Source: Verrucomicrobiaceae bacterium (GTDB lineage Bacteria > Verrucomicrobiota > Verrucomicrobiia > Verrucomicrobiales > Verrucomicrobiaceae). From it: a stretch of DNA of 64,000 nt. The translations under genes were made by a program, and so were the position numbers. The notes under the pieces were generated by a model. It saw only the letters and a program-made list of their open reading frames with translations, had not been told where the DNA came from and ran no database searches. Of the stretch, positions 55,185-64,000 are shown one piece after another (position 1 is the stretch's first letter; every line of letters begins with the position of its first letter). The stretch lies in the NCBI GenBank assembly GCA_947458455.1, contig CANGYJ010000001.1, positions 558,001-622,000 on the forward strand, given 5' to 3'.

Positions 55185-56648
55185 ATGGTCGTGAAAATCC
55201 CCTTCTTGCTCCGGCTTTGCCCGCTCCTCATCCTCGCCACCGCGAGAGCCCAGGATGTCACCGCCCCGCCGCCGCCCGCCACCGTCGAGCCTGGACTGGA
55301 GCAGGCGGTGAAATGGAAATGGCAGATCGAGCCAGGCGATGCCGGTGCCTGGGCCATGGCAGCCGCCACTCTCTCTCCCGCAGCATCGACCACCGACCGC
55401 AAGGCTGCCGAAGCGCCCAAGCCTCCCGTGCGCACGGCTCCTGAAAAGGCCCTCGATCACACCGTGGCCCGCGGCGAGACCCTCACCGTCATTGCCAGGC
55501 GATATGTCGTCACGGTCGAGCACATCGAGACCTTCAACTCGCTCAAAAACGATGTCATTCGCATCGGTCAAACCCTTCGCATTCCTGGCATCGAAGACAT
55601 CAAGGCCATGCTTCCACCTCCGCCACCGAAGGACGACAATGAAAACGCCGCCAGCAGCGCAAAACCAGCCGCATCGGCCCCGCCACCCGTTTTGATCGCT
55701 ACCAAGCCTAAGCGTGCCCTGCCCCCGGCAGCCTGGGGCGCGGCGGCACTCGTCCGGACGCAGGTCTTTCTCGACCGGCAGGGTTTCACCCTCGGTCCCA
55801 TCGACGGCACCACCGGCCCCGTGTATGAAGCCGCGTTCAAGACATTCGAAAAAGCCCGCCCAGGTCAGCTCTTCACGACCGAAGGCCAGCCCTCCGAACA
55901 GATGAAAGCCATCGGCGGAGCCTACACCGAGTATGAACTGCGCCCGGACGATCTCCGCTGGATTGACCCCATGCCGGAGGAAGCCAGCCGCAACAAAGGA
56001 GCTCCACCTCCCGTGGTGACTTTGAGTGATCTCACCTCGCAGGATTTCTTTGCCTACCACAGCGGCTGGGAATTCGTCTCTGAGCGCTTTCACGCCTCCG
56101 AGGCCTTTTTGCGCCGCATCAATCCGCATATCAAATCCCCCAACGCCCCTGGCACCACCTTCCTCGTGCCCAATGTGATCCCCTTTGAAATCGAAAACGC
56201 TCTCGCTGCCCCCGTACAGCCCGCCGCTGATCCCGCCGCAGCTGTCAAGGCCACGATTGTTGAGTTGAAGCGCCTCATCATTCGTCGTGGCGAGGAAGTC
56301 ATCGCCAGCATGCCCATCTTCGTCGCTCGCCCAGGACTGCGTGGGCGAGGCACCTGGAAGGTGCTCGATGTCATCCCGCATCCCCGTTTCACCAGCACCG
56401 GCGATCCCGCCATGCCTGCGCCAGCACCACTCGTGCTCGCCCCCGGCCCGAACAATCCCGCAGGCATCGCCTGGATCAATCTCGCCAAAGCCAACGATCC
56501 AAAACCCCTGCCCTACGGCCTCCACGGCACCAGCATTCCTGGCTACATGATGCGGCAAGAAAGCATCGGTGGCTTACGCCTCGCGAATTGGGACCTCGCC
56601 CGCGTCATCCGCCTCCTCCCCGTCGGCACCGATCTGACGTGGGAGTGA
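55185..56648 (+). CDS. LysM and YkuD-like protein lacking the catalytic cysteine
   Basis: 487 residues from the ATG at 55185, with a signal peptide (PFLLRLCPLLILATARA). A LysM domain (about 90-140, HTVARGETLTVIARRYVV) binds peptidoglycan. Then a Pro-rich linker, a PG-binding-like helix region, and a C-terminal YkuD fold (HGTSIPGYMM ... RLLPVGTDL). The active-site motif SxGC[IVL]R reads SIGGLR here (GGC at 56571-56573), so the nucleophile is replaced by Gly. It is probably a binding protein, not an L,D-transpeptidase. Confidence 0.87.
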   Translation: MVVKIPFLLRLCPLLILATARAQDVTAPPPPATVEPGLEQAVKWKWQIEPGDAGAWAMAAATLSPAASTTDRKAAEAPKPPVRTAPEKALDHTVARGETLTVIARRYVVTVEHIETFNSLKNDVIRIGQTLRIPGIEDIKAMLPPPPPKDDNENAASSAKPAASAPPPVLIATKPKRALPPAAWGAAALVRTQVFLDRQGFTLGPIDGTTGPVYEAAFKTFEKARPGQLFTTEGQPSEQMKAIGGAYTEYELRPDDLRWIDPMPEEASRNKGAPPPVVTLSDLTSQDFFAYHSGWEFVSERFHASEAFLRRINPHIKSPNAPGTTFLVPNVIPFEIENALAAPVQPAADPAAAVKATIVELKRLIIRRGEEVIASMPIFVARPGLRGRGTWKVLDVIPHPRFTSTGDPAMPAPAPLVLAPGPNNPAGIAWINLAKANDPKPLPYGLHGTSIPGYMMRQESIGGLRLANWDLARVIRLLPVGTDLTWE

Positions 56649-56716
56649 TCAAGCCCGTGAACGAGTCACCTTGCTCGACTGGAAATCTTGATCAAATCCC
56701 CCGTCTGGCTGCTTTT

Positions 56717-56723
56717 GAAGGAG
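56717..56723 (+). promoter_or_regulatory. Ribosome binding site of the first Gfo/Idh/MocA gene
   Basis: GAAGGAG lies 5 nt before the ATG at 56729, which also opens a signal peptide; it decides the start over the longer open frame. Confidence 0.6.
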
Positions 56724-56728
56724 TGCCC

Positions 56729-57721
56729 ATGAAATGCCTCCTTCTATCCCTCCTCGTCGCCAGTTCTACTTTCGCTCAAGACGACCTCAAACCGCTGCGA
56801 GCGGGCATCATCGGTCTCGATACCTCCCACGTCCCAGCCTTCACGAAGCTCTTCAACAAGGGCGAGACATCGGGCGAACTCGCAGGCATCAAAGTCACCA
56901 CCGGCTACACCGGCGGCACAGACATGCCGGCCAGCAAGGATCGCAAAGAGAAGTTCACCCAGCAGCTTCGCGACATGGGCGTGGAGATCGTGCCAACCAT
57001 CCCGGAACTCCTCGCGAAGGTCGATGTGGTGCTGCTGGAGAGCGTGGATGGCCGCATCCATCTGCAAGAAGCGCGGGAGATTTTCAAAGCGGGTAAGCCC
57101 GTCTTCATCGACAAACCCGTCGCTGGCACGCTGGCGGAGGCCATCGCGATCTTTGAACTCGCGAAGAAGAGCAACGTGAAGGTCTGGTCCAGCTCGTCCT
57201 CGCGCTTCGGAGCCGATTTGATCGCCATGAAGACGAACCCCGAGATCGGCGACATCCTCAGCGTGACGACCTGGGGCCCGTGCTCGTATCAGAGCGGCAC
57301 GCCGGACCTCTTCTTCTACGCCATCCACGGCATCGAGTCGCTCTTCGCGCTCATGGGCACCGGCTGCGAGACCGTTTCACGTACCAAAGGCCCCGTGACC
57401 GATCAAGTCACCGGCGTGTGGAAAGACGGCCGTGTCGGCACCTATCGCGGCATCGTGAAAGGCAAGTCAGAGTTCGGAGCGCTCGTCTTCGGCGGCGCCG
57501 GTGTGCGTCAAGGTGCCAAAACCATCAGCTACGAAGCCCTCTGCCGTCAGATCGGCACCTTCTTCCGCACCGGCACCCCACCCGTGAGCGAAGCCGAGAC
57601 GATCGAAATCTTCACCTTCATGGAAGGCGCCGATGAAAGCCTCCGTCAGGGCGGGAAACCCGTCGCGCTAGCCGATGTGCTCGCCAAGGCGAAGGCAGAA
57701 GCGTCAAAGCTCATCAAGTAA
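56729..57721 (+). CDS. Secreted Gfo/Idh/MocA-family oxidoreductase
   Basis: 330 residues with a Sec signal (MKCLLLSLLVASSTFAQ). After it comes the Rossmann N-terminus (RAGIIGLDTSHVPAF), a degraded nucleotide site, and FIDKPVAGTLAEA (the EKP-type motif as DKP). The family oxidises or reduces sugars with NAD(P). It is exported and lies 18 bp ahead of a second member, so the two likely share a pathway. Substrate unknown. Confidence 0.85.
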   Translation: MKCLLLSLLVASSTFAQDDLKPLRAGIIGLDTSHVPAFTKLFNKGETSGELAGIKVTTGYTGGTDMPASKDRKEKFTQQLRDMGVEIVPTIPELLAKVDVVLLESVDGRIHLQEAREIFKAGKPVFIDKPVAGTLAEAIAIFELAKKSNVKVWSSSSSRFGADLIAMKTNPEIGDILSVTTWGPCSYQSGTPDLFFYAIHGIESLFALMGTGCETVSRTKGPVTDQVTGVWKDGRVGTYRGIVKGKSEFGALVFGGAGVRQGAKTISYEALCRQIGTFFRTGTPPVSEAETIEIFTFMEGADESLRQGGKPVALADVLAKAKAEASKLIK

Positions 57722-57739
57722 TTTAACCAATCGAAGACC

Positions 57740-59176
57740 ATGCTCACACCCACACGCCGACGCTTTTTTGAAGAATCCTTGATGGCTGCTGCCGCTGTCG
57801 CTTTGCCGCAAAACTTGCTCGGAGCCGATCCGGCACCGGTTTCGGCGAATGAGAAGATCACGGCAGCGATCATCGGCTGCGGGATTCGCGGGAAGGCACA
57901 TGCGCGGGAGCTGGCGAGGCTCGCTGACTGCGATGTGGCGTATGTCTGCGATCCCGATCTCGATCGCGCGGATGAGGTGGGCGCGTTGCTGGTCGAGTTG
58001 AAGCGGCCGATGCCGAAAAAGGTGCAGGACTTGCGGAAGGTGCTCGAAGACAAAGCGGTGGATGTCGTTTTCATCGCCACGCCGAACCACTGGCATGCGC
58101 TGGCGGCGATCTGGGCGATGCAGGCGGGTAAGGATGTGTATGTCGAGAAGCCGGTGAGCCAGAATGTCGAGGAAGGCCGCCGCATGGTGCAGGTGGCTCG
58201 AAAGCTGGGGCGCATCGCGCAAACCGGCACTCAAAATCGCTCGCGCGGCGCTTTGGCCGAGGCGGTGAAGTTCATGCGCGAGGGCAAACTGGGCGACGTA
58301 AAGCTCGCGAAGAGCATCATCTACAGCGGACGCGGCAGCATCGGCGGCCCGGCGGAGTGTGTGATGCCGCCGCGCTGCGATTACGACCTTTGGGCCGGTC
58401 CCGCGCCGATGACGAAGCTCACGCGGCCGAAGTTCCACTATGACTGGCATTGGTTCTGGGACACCGGCAACGGCGAGATCGGCAACAACAACGTTCACTC
58501 ACTCGACATCTGCCGCTGGGGCCTCGGCGTGACCGGTTTGGGCAAGAGCGTGCTCAGCTACGGCGGTCGCCTCGGCTACACGGATGTCGCCGAGACACCC
58601 AACTCGCAGGTCGGCATCTTCGACTTCGGCGACAAGACCATCGTCTCCGAAACACGCGGCCTCAAAACCGTGCCGTTTCATCCCACGATCAAATCCATGT
58701 GGTTCTTCTACGGCAGCGAGGGCATCATCGCCGACACCAGCCTCTTTGATCCCAAAGGCAATCTCGTCCGCGCCTTTGAAGGCAAATCCGAGAACCACTT
58801 CGCCAATTTCCTCCGCGCCGTCCGCAGCCGCAAGCACACCGACCTCGCCGCCGACATCGAGGAAGGCCATCAAAGCACCGCGCTCTGCCACATCGCGAAC
58901 ATCTCGTATCGCCTCGGCTCGAAAAGCTCCGTGAACGACATCTCAAAGAATCTCAGCGACATCCAAGCTCACGAAGACGTGCAGGACACGCTGGAGCGCA
59001 CGAAACACTACCTCACCGAAGCCGGAGTCGATCTCGACAAGACCCAACTCAACCTCGGACAGCATCTCCGCGTCGATGGCGACAAGGAAAGCTTCCTCGA
59101 CAACCCCGCCGCGAATGCGCTGCTCACTCGCGAGTATCGCGCGCCGTTTGTGATGCCGAAGCTGAGTGAGATTTGA
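57740..59176 (+). CDS. Tat-exported Gfo/Idh/MocA-family oxidoreductase
   Basis: 478 residues with a twin-arginine leader (TRRRFFEESLMAAAA). AAIIGCGIRGKAHAREL is the NAD(P) motif, VFIATPNHWHALAA, then VYVEKPVSQNVEEG with the catalytic Lys (EKP). WHWFWDTGNGEIGNNNVHSLD carries the usual histidine region. Such exported proteins are widespread in Planctomycetes and Verrucomicrobiota and act on sugars from outside. Confidence 0.92.
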   Translation: MLTPTRRRFFEESLMAAAAVALPQNLLGADPAPVSANEKITAAIIGCGIRGKAHARELARLADCDVAYVCDPDLDRADEVGALLVELKRPMPKKVQDLRKVLEDKAVDVVFIATPNHWHALAAIWAMQAGKDVYVEKPVSQNVEEGRRMVQVARKLGRIAQTGTQNRSRGALAEAVKFMREGKLGDVKLAKSIIYSGRGSIGGPAECVMPPRCDYDLWAGPAPMTKLTRPKFHYDWHWFWDTGNGEIGNNNVHSLDICRWGLGVTGLGKSVLSYGGRLGYTDVAETPNSQVGIFDFGDKTIVSETRGLKTVPFHPTIKSMWFFYGSEGIIADTSLFDPKGNLVRAFEGKSENHFANFLRAVRSRKHTDLAADIEEGHQSTALCHIANISYRLGSKSSVNDISKNLSDIQAHEDVQDTLERTKHYLTEAGVDLDKTQLNLGQHLRVDGDKESFLDNPAANALLTREYRAPFVMPKLSEI

Positions 59177-59199
59177 AGTACCAAGTCCGTTTGGACCTC

Positions 59200-60303
59200 A
59201 TGCGCTCCATTCTCCTCGTGTTGCTCGCCGTGCCTGCTTTTGCCACTGAACCTGTCGTTTTTGTCTCGGCCTTTGCCTCGGGCGAAAAGGCAGGGATTCA
59301 TGCGTTTGGCCTCGATTCGGAAAAAGGCACACTGAAGCCGCTGAAACGCACCACGGGCATGCAGAGCCCGTTTTTCATGGCGATCTCGCCGGACAAGCGG
59401 TTCTTGTATTCGATCGACGAATTCGGCGGGAAGGACAATTTCGTTGCTGCCTTTGCTATCGAGGGCCGTGGGGGCGATTTGAGACCGCTGAACCGCCAAA
59501 ACACACGCGGCACGGCCTCGTGCTTTGTCGAAGTCGATCCCACGGGCAAGACCGTGCTCATCGCGAACTACAGCAGCGGCAATGTGAGCTCGTTTCCGGT
59601 GAAGAGCGACGGCTCTCTCGGCGAATCGGCATCGTTTTTCCAGCACAGCGGCTCCAGTGCCGACCCCGAGCGCCAGAAAGGACCCAACGCGCACTGTTTC
59701 GTCATCAGCCCCGATGGCCAACACGCTCTCGCCTGCGATCTCGGCATCGACAAGGTCATGATCTACACGCTCGACGCCGCCACCGCGAAACTCGCGCCGA
59801 ACACCGCGCAGCCCTTCGCCAAACTCACGCCCGGCAGCGGCCCGCGTCATCTGACCTTCCATCCGAACGGCAAGCTCGTCTATCTCATCAACGAACTCGC
59901 CAACACGATCACCGTCTTCGATTGGAGCGCCGCTGATGGCACGCTGAAGGAGAAGCAAAGCATCGCTACGCTGCCAAAAGACTTCACCGGCAAGAGCTAC
60001 ACCGCCGACTTAAAGATCACGCCCGATGGCAAGCACCTCTACGGCACCAATCGCGGCCACGACAGCCTCGCCAGCTACCGCATTGCCGACGACGGCACGC
60101 TCACGCTCCTCGCCATCCAACCCAGCGGTGGCAAAGGCCCGCAAAACCTCCTCATCCCCCCCGATGGCCGCTGGCTCCTCTGCGCCAACATGCCGGGGAA
60201 TAATGTCGCCGTTTTCCAGATCGACGCCGCCAGTGGCGCGATCACCACGAAGGGCGAACCCGTCGAAGTGCCGATGGCTTCCTGCATTCGCTGGATGGAT
60301 TGA
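59200..60303 (+). CDS. Secreted lactonase-family (6-phosphogluconolactonase-like) beta-propeller
   Basis: 367 residues from the ATG at 59200, with a signal peptide (ILLVLLAVPAFA). The seven-bladed lactonase pattern is seen in MAISPDKRFLYSIDE, VDPTGKTVLIANY, GPRHLTFHPNGKLVYLINE and GPQNLLIPPDGRWLL. It would open sugar lactones; the neighbouring dehydrogenases could supply them. Confidence 0.88.
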   Translation: MRSILLVLLAVPAFATEPVVFVSAFASGEKAGIHAFGLDSEKGTLKPLKRTTGMQSPFFMAISPDKRFLYSIDEFGGKDNFVAAFAIEGRGGDLRPLNRQNTRGTASCFVEVDPTGKTVLIANYSSGNVSSFPVKSDGSLGESASFFQHSGSSADPERQKGPNAHCFVISPDGQHALACDLGIDKVMIYTLDAATAKLAPNTAQPFAKLTPGSGPRHLTFHPNGKLVYLINELANTITVFDWSAADGTLKEKQSIATLPKDFTGKSYTADLKITPDGKHLYGTNRGHDSLASYRIADDGTLTLLAIQPSGGKGPQNLLIPPDGRWLLCANMPGNNVAVFQIDAASGAITTKGEPVEVPMASCIRWMD

Positions 60304-60327
60304 TCTTGAATCCTCGCATGCGCGGCA

Positions 60328-60477
60328 GCGTCGTGGAGTGCGGTGGCAAGCCTTGGCGCGACACCGCTGTCGCCAGCCGGACAGCGATCAAAGGCCACAG
60401 AGCATTCTTACCGCGCTCGACAGCGGTGTCGCCGATGCAAGCGTAGCTTGCATCTCTGCCACCGCACTCCACGACGC
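60328..60477. repeat. Nested inverted-repeat element
   Basis: A perfect 21-bp outer arm GCGTCGTGGAGTGCGGTGGC (60328-60348, last base A) pairs with 60457-60477. Inside it, GCGACACCGCTGTCG (60358-60372) pairs with CGACAGCGGTGTCGC (60418-60432), and GATGCAAGC/GCTTGCATC (about 60434-60454) makes a third hairpin. Span about 150 bp, no ORF. It looks like a MITE or REP-type mobile element. Confidence 0.8.
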
Positions 60478-60539
60478 TCTCGCGAATTCGAGCACCGCAT
60501 CGTTGAAGAGTCTCCTGCACAAGACGCGTATCCGTTCAC

Positions 60540-61727
60540 ATGCCAAAACTCATCCTCTGCGTCCTTCTCCTCTCGGCGGTGCAAACTCTGCTCGCGGCCG
60601 AACCGCTCGACTACACCGTAAAGCTCGAAAAGGTGATGAAGCATGATGACGGCAAGTTCCTGTGGTTCCATCCACGTGCCGCCGCCGTGCCGGGTGGGGT
60701 GGTGATGACGATTCAGAAACACCTCAAGGTCTCCGACTACTACTCCGGGCTGCATTTCATGCGGCGCGATGGCGTGGATGGAGCCTGGAGCGGGCCGGTG
60801 CTGCCGCCGGAGATCGATTGGCAGCCGCAGGCGGATGGCGTGACGCTCAGCGTGGCCGATGTGACGCCGGGCTGGCATGAGAAGACGGGCAAGCTCATCG
60901 CCATCGGCTGCCGCGTGCGCTACAGCCCAAAGGGCAAGCAGCTCGATGATGTGAAGCGAGCGCACCAGACCGTGTATGCCGTCTTTGACCCGAAAACGTC
61001 GAAATGGACGTCGTGGCAGATTTTGGAGCTACCAGAGAGCGAGGAGTTCAATTTCGCCCGCAACGCCTGCGCCCAGTGGGTCGTCAACAACGACGGGAAG
61101 CTGCTCGTGCCGCTCTACATCGGTAAAAGCGCCAAAAGCCGCTTCAGCACGACGGTGGCCGAATGCCACTTTGACGGCGAAAAACTCGTCTATGAGCGAA
61201 ACGGCGATGTTTTGCGCCTCGACGTAGCGCGTGGGCTTTATGAGCCATCGCTGATCGCGTTTGGCGGTCGCTACTATCTCACGCTGCGCAATGATGTGCG
61301 CGGCTATGTCAGCGTGAGCGATGATGGCCTGCACTTTGCCGAACCAAAGCCCTGGACCTTCGACGAGGGCGCTGAACTGGGCAGCTACAATACGCAGCAG
61401 CACTGGCTGGCGCACCGCGATGGCCTCTTCCTCGTCTATACCCGACGCGGCGCAAACAACGACCACATCGTCCGCCATCGTGCGCCGCTCTTCATGGCCC
61501 GCGTCGATGCCGAGAAGCTCCAGATCATCCGCTCGACCGAAAAAGTCGTCGTGCCGGAGCGGGGCGCGGAGCTTGGAAACTTCGGCTGCGCCCGCATCAG
61601 CGAGAACGAATCCTGGGTAACCGTCTGCGAGGGCATGTTCATGAAGGACAGCGCCAAACGCGGAGCCGAGGGAGCGACGTTCGTGGCGCGGATTTTATGG
61701 TCGAAGCCTGATACGCTAGGTCGGTAG
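60540..61727 (+). CDS. Secreted sialidase/BNR-like protein
   Basis: 395 residues with a signal peptide (LILCVLLLSAVQTLLAA). The body is a beta-propeller with repeats of the exo-alpha-sialidase type (GLYEPSLIAFGGRYYLTLRN, VSVSDDGLHFAEPKPW). Substrate not known; the classical Asp-box is weak. Its last 12 bp overlap the 3' end of the convergent DUF362 gene. Confidence 0.75.
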   Translation: MPKLILCVLLLSAVQTLLAAEPLDYTVKLEKVMKHDDGKFLWFHPRAAAVPGGVVMTIQKHLKVSDYYSGLHFMRRDGVDGAWSGPVLPPEIDWQPQADGVTLSVADVTPGWHEKTGKLIAIGCRVRYSPKGKQLDDVKRAHQTVYAVFDPKTSKWTSWQILELPESEEFNFARNACAQWVVNNDGKLLVPLYIGKSAKSRFSTTVAECHFDGEKLVYERNGDVLRLDVARGLYEPSLIAFGGRYYLTLRNDVRGYVSVSDDGLHFAEPKPWTFDEGAELGSYNTQQHWLAHRDGLFLVYTRRGANNDHIVRHRAPLFMARVDAEKLQIIRSTEKVVVPERGAELGNFGCARISENESWVTVCEGMFMKDSAKRGAEGATFVARILWSKPDTLGR

Positions 61728-63131
61728 GTGACGCGAAGCACATCGCCGTTCCGGACTTTCGAGGTGGCCGTGCCAGCCGAAGTGGCAGCGGAAGTCGAGG
61801 GTGTGGGTCATTTTCTCGAAGGCATCGACGTTCCAATCGGGGTTGTTGGAACTCACGCGAATATCGGAAGGTTGGAAGGCGACGAGCGGCAGTTCTTTGA
61901 GCGTGAAGGAACCGGCGAGCAGGCGTGTTTGACGCCAATCGAAGCCCATCAGCCGGGCACTCACGCAATCGACGGCCACCGGATGGGTGCCCGCGAGAAC
62001 CACGCCGCAGGGCTTGAGATCACAGGCCATGGGGCCATCCCCTTCCCCGGCGATGAGGCCATCGACGAGGATGAGCTGGCGCTGGGGCTTCGTGCGAGGT
62101 TTCGCATCGCCGTCGAAGTAGCTGAAGCATTTGTGCAAATCGAGGATCATGCGCCAGGCGGTGTCGTTGCCATGCCAATTGCCGGAGCGGACGACTTTTT
62201 GCGTGTCACCAAAGACGAGGCGGCCGAGTTTTTTGAGAGGCACGAAGAGCCAGGAGAGGAAGTGGCGACCAAAGAGGATCTTTTTGGCGCTGCGCATGAG
62301 AAAGCCCTCCAGCACCCGCTTCGAGCTGGATTCGGCAAATTGATCCCCACCCTCCGCTGGTGTGCCCTCGGTATGCCGCGGGAGCCAGTTCGTGCGGGGC
62401 GTGGTGCCCACAAGGTTTTTCAAAGCGACGGTAAGGCCCACTTTTTTGTGGGTTTTGAGCTTGGGGAGGTTGATGAGCACATCGGCAGCCATGGGAGTGC
62501 GGCAGATGCGGTATTCGTGATGCGGATCGCTGTGCTGGCGGTTCGTCGTGGCGAAGTCGTAGGAGGCTCCGTAGAGCTTGCCGAGGCCGGGGAAGCCGAA
62601 GAACTCGCTCTTTTCATCGAGATGCACATCCACGGCACCCGCAGGATCGCTCGGCAGCTCGCGTTTGGAGACGGTGACGCCATCGACGACCTTCCACTCC
62701 TCGCAGCGCATGTCGAAAAGCGTGAAGGTGATGCCCGGAAAGTCGCGTCGACATTCCTCGATGAGGTCATCGAGCCGGTGGAGCCTTCGGATGGCATCGA
62801 AAGACGAATCGCTCTGCGGCGCATCGCAAAGGGTGACGCGTCCGCAGCCACGGAGCTGCCGGGCAGCCCAGAGGGCCACCTCGCGGACAAAGGCGGGATG
62901 CGTGATGATGGCCAGCCAGCTCGCCTCCTCGTGCGGGGTGCGGGTATCGTGCTCCTTGACCCAGTTTGGCTTGATGACGACGTGCTCACCCGGCTGGATG
63001 AAGTCTCCCGGCAGCTCGATGGCGGCGATGGCGGCCTCGATTTGCCCGCGAAGCAGTGCCGCGTCCTCATACGCCGGCTGGCCGCGGATAACGGAGACGT
63101 GGGAGGAGCCAAAAGAGGACGGAGTGAGCAT
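61716..63131 (-). CDS. DUF362-domain protein
   Basis: 471 residues. The DUF362 hallmarks are VVIKPNWVKEHD, DVLINLPKLKTHKKVGLTVALKNLVGT (the conserved KTH block) and GTHPVAVDCVSARLMGFD. The family often carries iron-sulfur clusters in other members, but no CxxC set is visible here. No signal peptide, so cytoplasmic. It converges with the sialidase-like gene with overlapping ends. Confidence 0.9.
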   Translation of the reverse strand: MLTPSSFGSSHVSVIRGQPAYEDAALLRGQIEAAIAAIELPGDFIQPGEHVVIKPNWVKEHDTRTPHEEASWLAIITHPAFVREVALWAARQLRGCGRVTLCDAPQSDSSFDAIRRLHRLDDLIEECRRDFPGITFTLFDMRCEEWKVVDGVTVSKRELPSDPAGAVDVHLDEKSEFFGFPGLGKLYGASYDFATTNRQHSDPHHEYRICRTPMAADVLINLPKLKTHKKVGLTVALKNLVGTTPRTNWLPRHTEGTPAEGGDQFAESSSKRVLEGFLMRSAKKILFGRHFLSWLFVPLKKLGRLVFGDTQKVVRSGNWHGNDTAWRMILDLHKCFSYFDGDAKPRTKPQRQLILVDGLIAGEGDGPMACDLKPCGVVLAGTHPVAVDCVSARLMGFDWRQTRLLAGSFTLKELPLVAFQPSDIRVSSNNPDWNVDAFEKMTHTLDFRCHFGWHGHLESPERRCASRHLPT

Positions 63132-63184
63132 TCAGGCACTTTTATCTTTTATCTTTGCTCCTTCACCTTTTTATTCTCAGTCTC

Positions 63185-64000
63185 GTGTTCCGATTCCTCC
63201 GCAGCGTCATCTTGCTCGTGATTGCCAGCTTTCTGCTGGCGGCGGGGGTGTACGCCTTCACGGATTCGTTCAGCAATCGCTGGCGGGTTTTTGTGACGGG
63301 GGAGCTGGCCAAGCATGGGGTGTTCCTGGATTTTGACCGGCTCATGGTCAGTCCCTTCGGTGGGTTGATGGCGCGGGAGGTGAGGCTTTTCAATGATCGC
63401 GAACGCCAGCAGCAGCTCGCGAGCGTGGATAGCCTGCATCTGGAGGTGAATGTGGCGGAGCTGATGGAGGGCCGGGTGAATGTGGAATCCCTGGAGCTGA
63501 GCCACGCCTCCGTCGCACTGCCGGTGGACCCCGAGCGGCCGGAGCTGACGGTGATCAAGCTGGAGGATTTCAACGCGAAGGCAGAACTCAACGGCAGCCA
63601 GGTGGATATCCGCCAGGCGGAGGGCGTGCTCTCCGGCATCCGGTTGGACATTCGCGGCGTGCTTACCCTCCCGAAAGGTGAGGCGAAGCCGGATGAGGAG
63701 AAAAAAAGCGCCGTCGAGCGCCTCAGCATGATGCGTGAGCATCGGGCGCAAATCCAAAACGGGCTGGACTGGCTGGCGCGGTTTCAATCGCCGAAGAAAC
63801 CGCTCATCAGCCTCGAAGTCAGCGGTGATCTGAACAAGCCGCAGGAGCTGAAGGCGGAGCTTTCCTTCCGGGCTGAGCAGTTGCAATACGAGGATTACAA
63901 ATGGGACGAGTGGATCGCGGATGCGGAATACGATGGCGGCATGATCGATTTGAAGCGCCTGCATTTGCGTGATCATCTCGGCCAGATCGAAGCGACGGCC
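63185..64000 (+). CDS. AsmA-like membrane-anchored protein, partial (runs past the right edge)
   Basis: An open frame of 272 codons from a GTG at 63185, running off the window. An N-terminal transmembrane helix (VILLVIASFLLAAGVYAF) is followed by a beta-rich AsmA/TamB-like stretch (FDRLMVSPFGGLMAREV, VDSLHLEVNVAELMEGRV). AsmA-like proteins help lipid transport or outer-membrane assembly. Divergent from DUF362 with a gap of about 50 bp. Confidence 0.75.
   Translation, partial: MFRFLRSVILLVIASFLLAAGVYAFTDSFSNRWRVFVTGELAKHGVFLDFDRLMVSPFGGLMAREVRLFNDRERQQQLASVDSLHLEVNVAELMEGRVNVESLELSHASVALPVDPERPELTVIKLEDFNAKAELNGSQVDIRQAEGVLSGIRLDIRGVLTLPKGEAKPDEEKKSAVERLSMMREHRAQIQNGLDWLARFQSPKKPLISLEVSGDLNKPQELKAELSFRAEQLQYEDYKWDEWIADAEYDGGMIDLKRLHLRDHLGQIEATA

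Noticed and set aside
53976-56558. 860-codon minus-strand open frame
   Set aside because: Opposite hisC and the LysM/YkuD gene, no recognisable fold; shadow.
61728-63221. 497-codon plus-strand open frame
   Set aside because: Antisense to DUF362, whose KTH block and family motifs are clear; shadow.

Overview
The window (about 60% G+C, no rRNA or tRNA seen) looks like chromosome of a free-living member of the Verrucomicrobiota, possibly near Prosthecobacter. This is inferred from gene content: an arylsulfatase, DUF1501, Gfo/Idh/MocA, YHYH and lactonase proteins, a bacterial GDP-mannose 3,5-epimerase, many short secreted hypotheticals, and intergenic repeats of CACAGAG, GAATGACG and CAACAATC type. 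No organism name can be proved from the sequence alone.

Layout. 1-15.5 kb is mixed chromosomal backbone: a cut lipoprotein gene at the left edge, a PUA-less glutamate 5-kinase, a sulfatase, small lipoproteins, a frameshifted secreted-protein pseudogene (5784-6288), a YHYH protein, the dnaG-rpoD pair, a three-gene overlapping set (membrane-anchored protein, ABC ATPase, EamA permease) and a secreted protein with a possible NlpC/P60-like C-terminus. 15.6-47.5 kb is one large polysaccharide locus, almost entirely on the minus strand. It has ten glycosyltransferase genes, one of them a double-GT4 fusion, and ten SAM-dependent methyltransferase genes, including FkbM and TylF types. It also has GDP-mannose 4,6-dehydratase, GDP-mannose 3,5-epimerase, RfbA, RfbB, an asparagine-synthase-like amidotransferase, a NodU-type carbamoyltransferase, a Wzx-like flippase and a Wzy/ligase-like membrane protein. 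A Uma2 nuclease gene and a damaged toxin-antitoxin pair sit inside it. 47.7-64 kb is mostly plus strand: a tandem FGE-fold protein with a TPR membrane protein, DUF1501, a VapBC-type pair, hisC, a LysM/YkuD protein lacking the catalytic cysteine, two Gfo/Idh/MocA oxidoreductases, a lactonase, a sialidase-like protein, a DUF362 protein and the start of an AsmA-like protein cut by the right edge.

How the genes fit together. The polysaccharide locus probably builds a heavily O-methylated and carbamoylated surface glycan. GDP-mannose feeds GMD and GME, glucose-1-phosphate feeds RfbA and RfbB, the glycosyltransferases assemble the unit, the flippase moves it and the polymerase/ligase joins it. Partners expected for complete pathways (RfbC/RfbD, Fcl/Rmd, an initiating phosphosugar transferase, Wza/Wzc/Wzz or ABC export) are not in the window. 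The right-hand secreted genes suggest use of sulfated or complex carbohydrates.

The observations most worth a second look are the methyltransferase-rich locus with a plant-type epimerase, a 7-bp tandem repeat inside rfbB that could shift the frame, AT-hook motifs in the primary sigma factor, a cysteine-to-glycine change in the YkuD active site, a tandem FGE-fold protein without the paired cysteines, and a 150-bp nested inverted-repeat element at 60328-60477.
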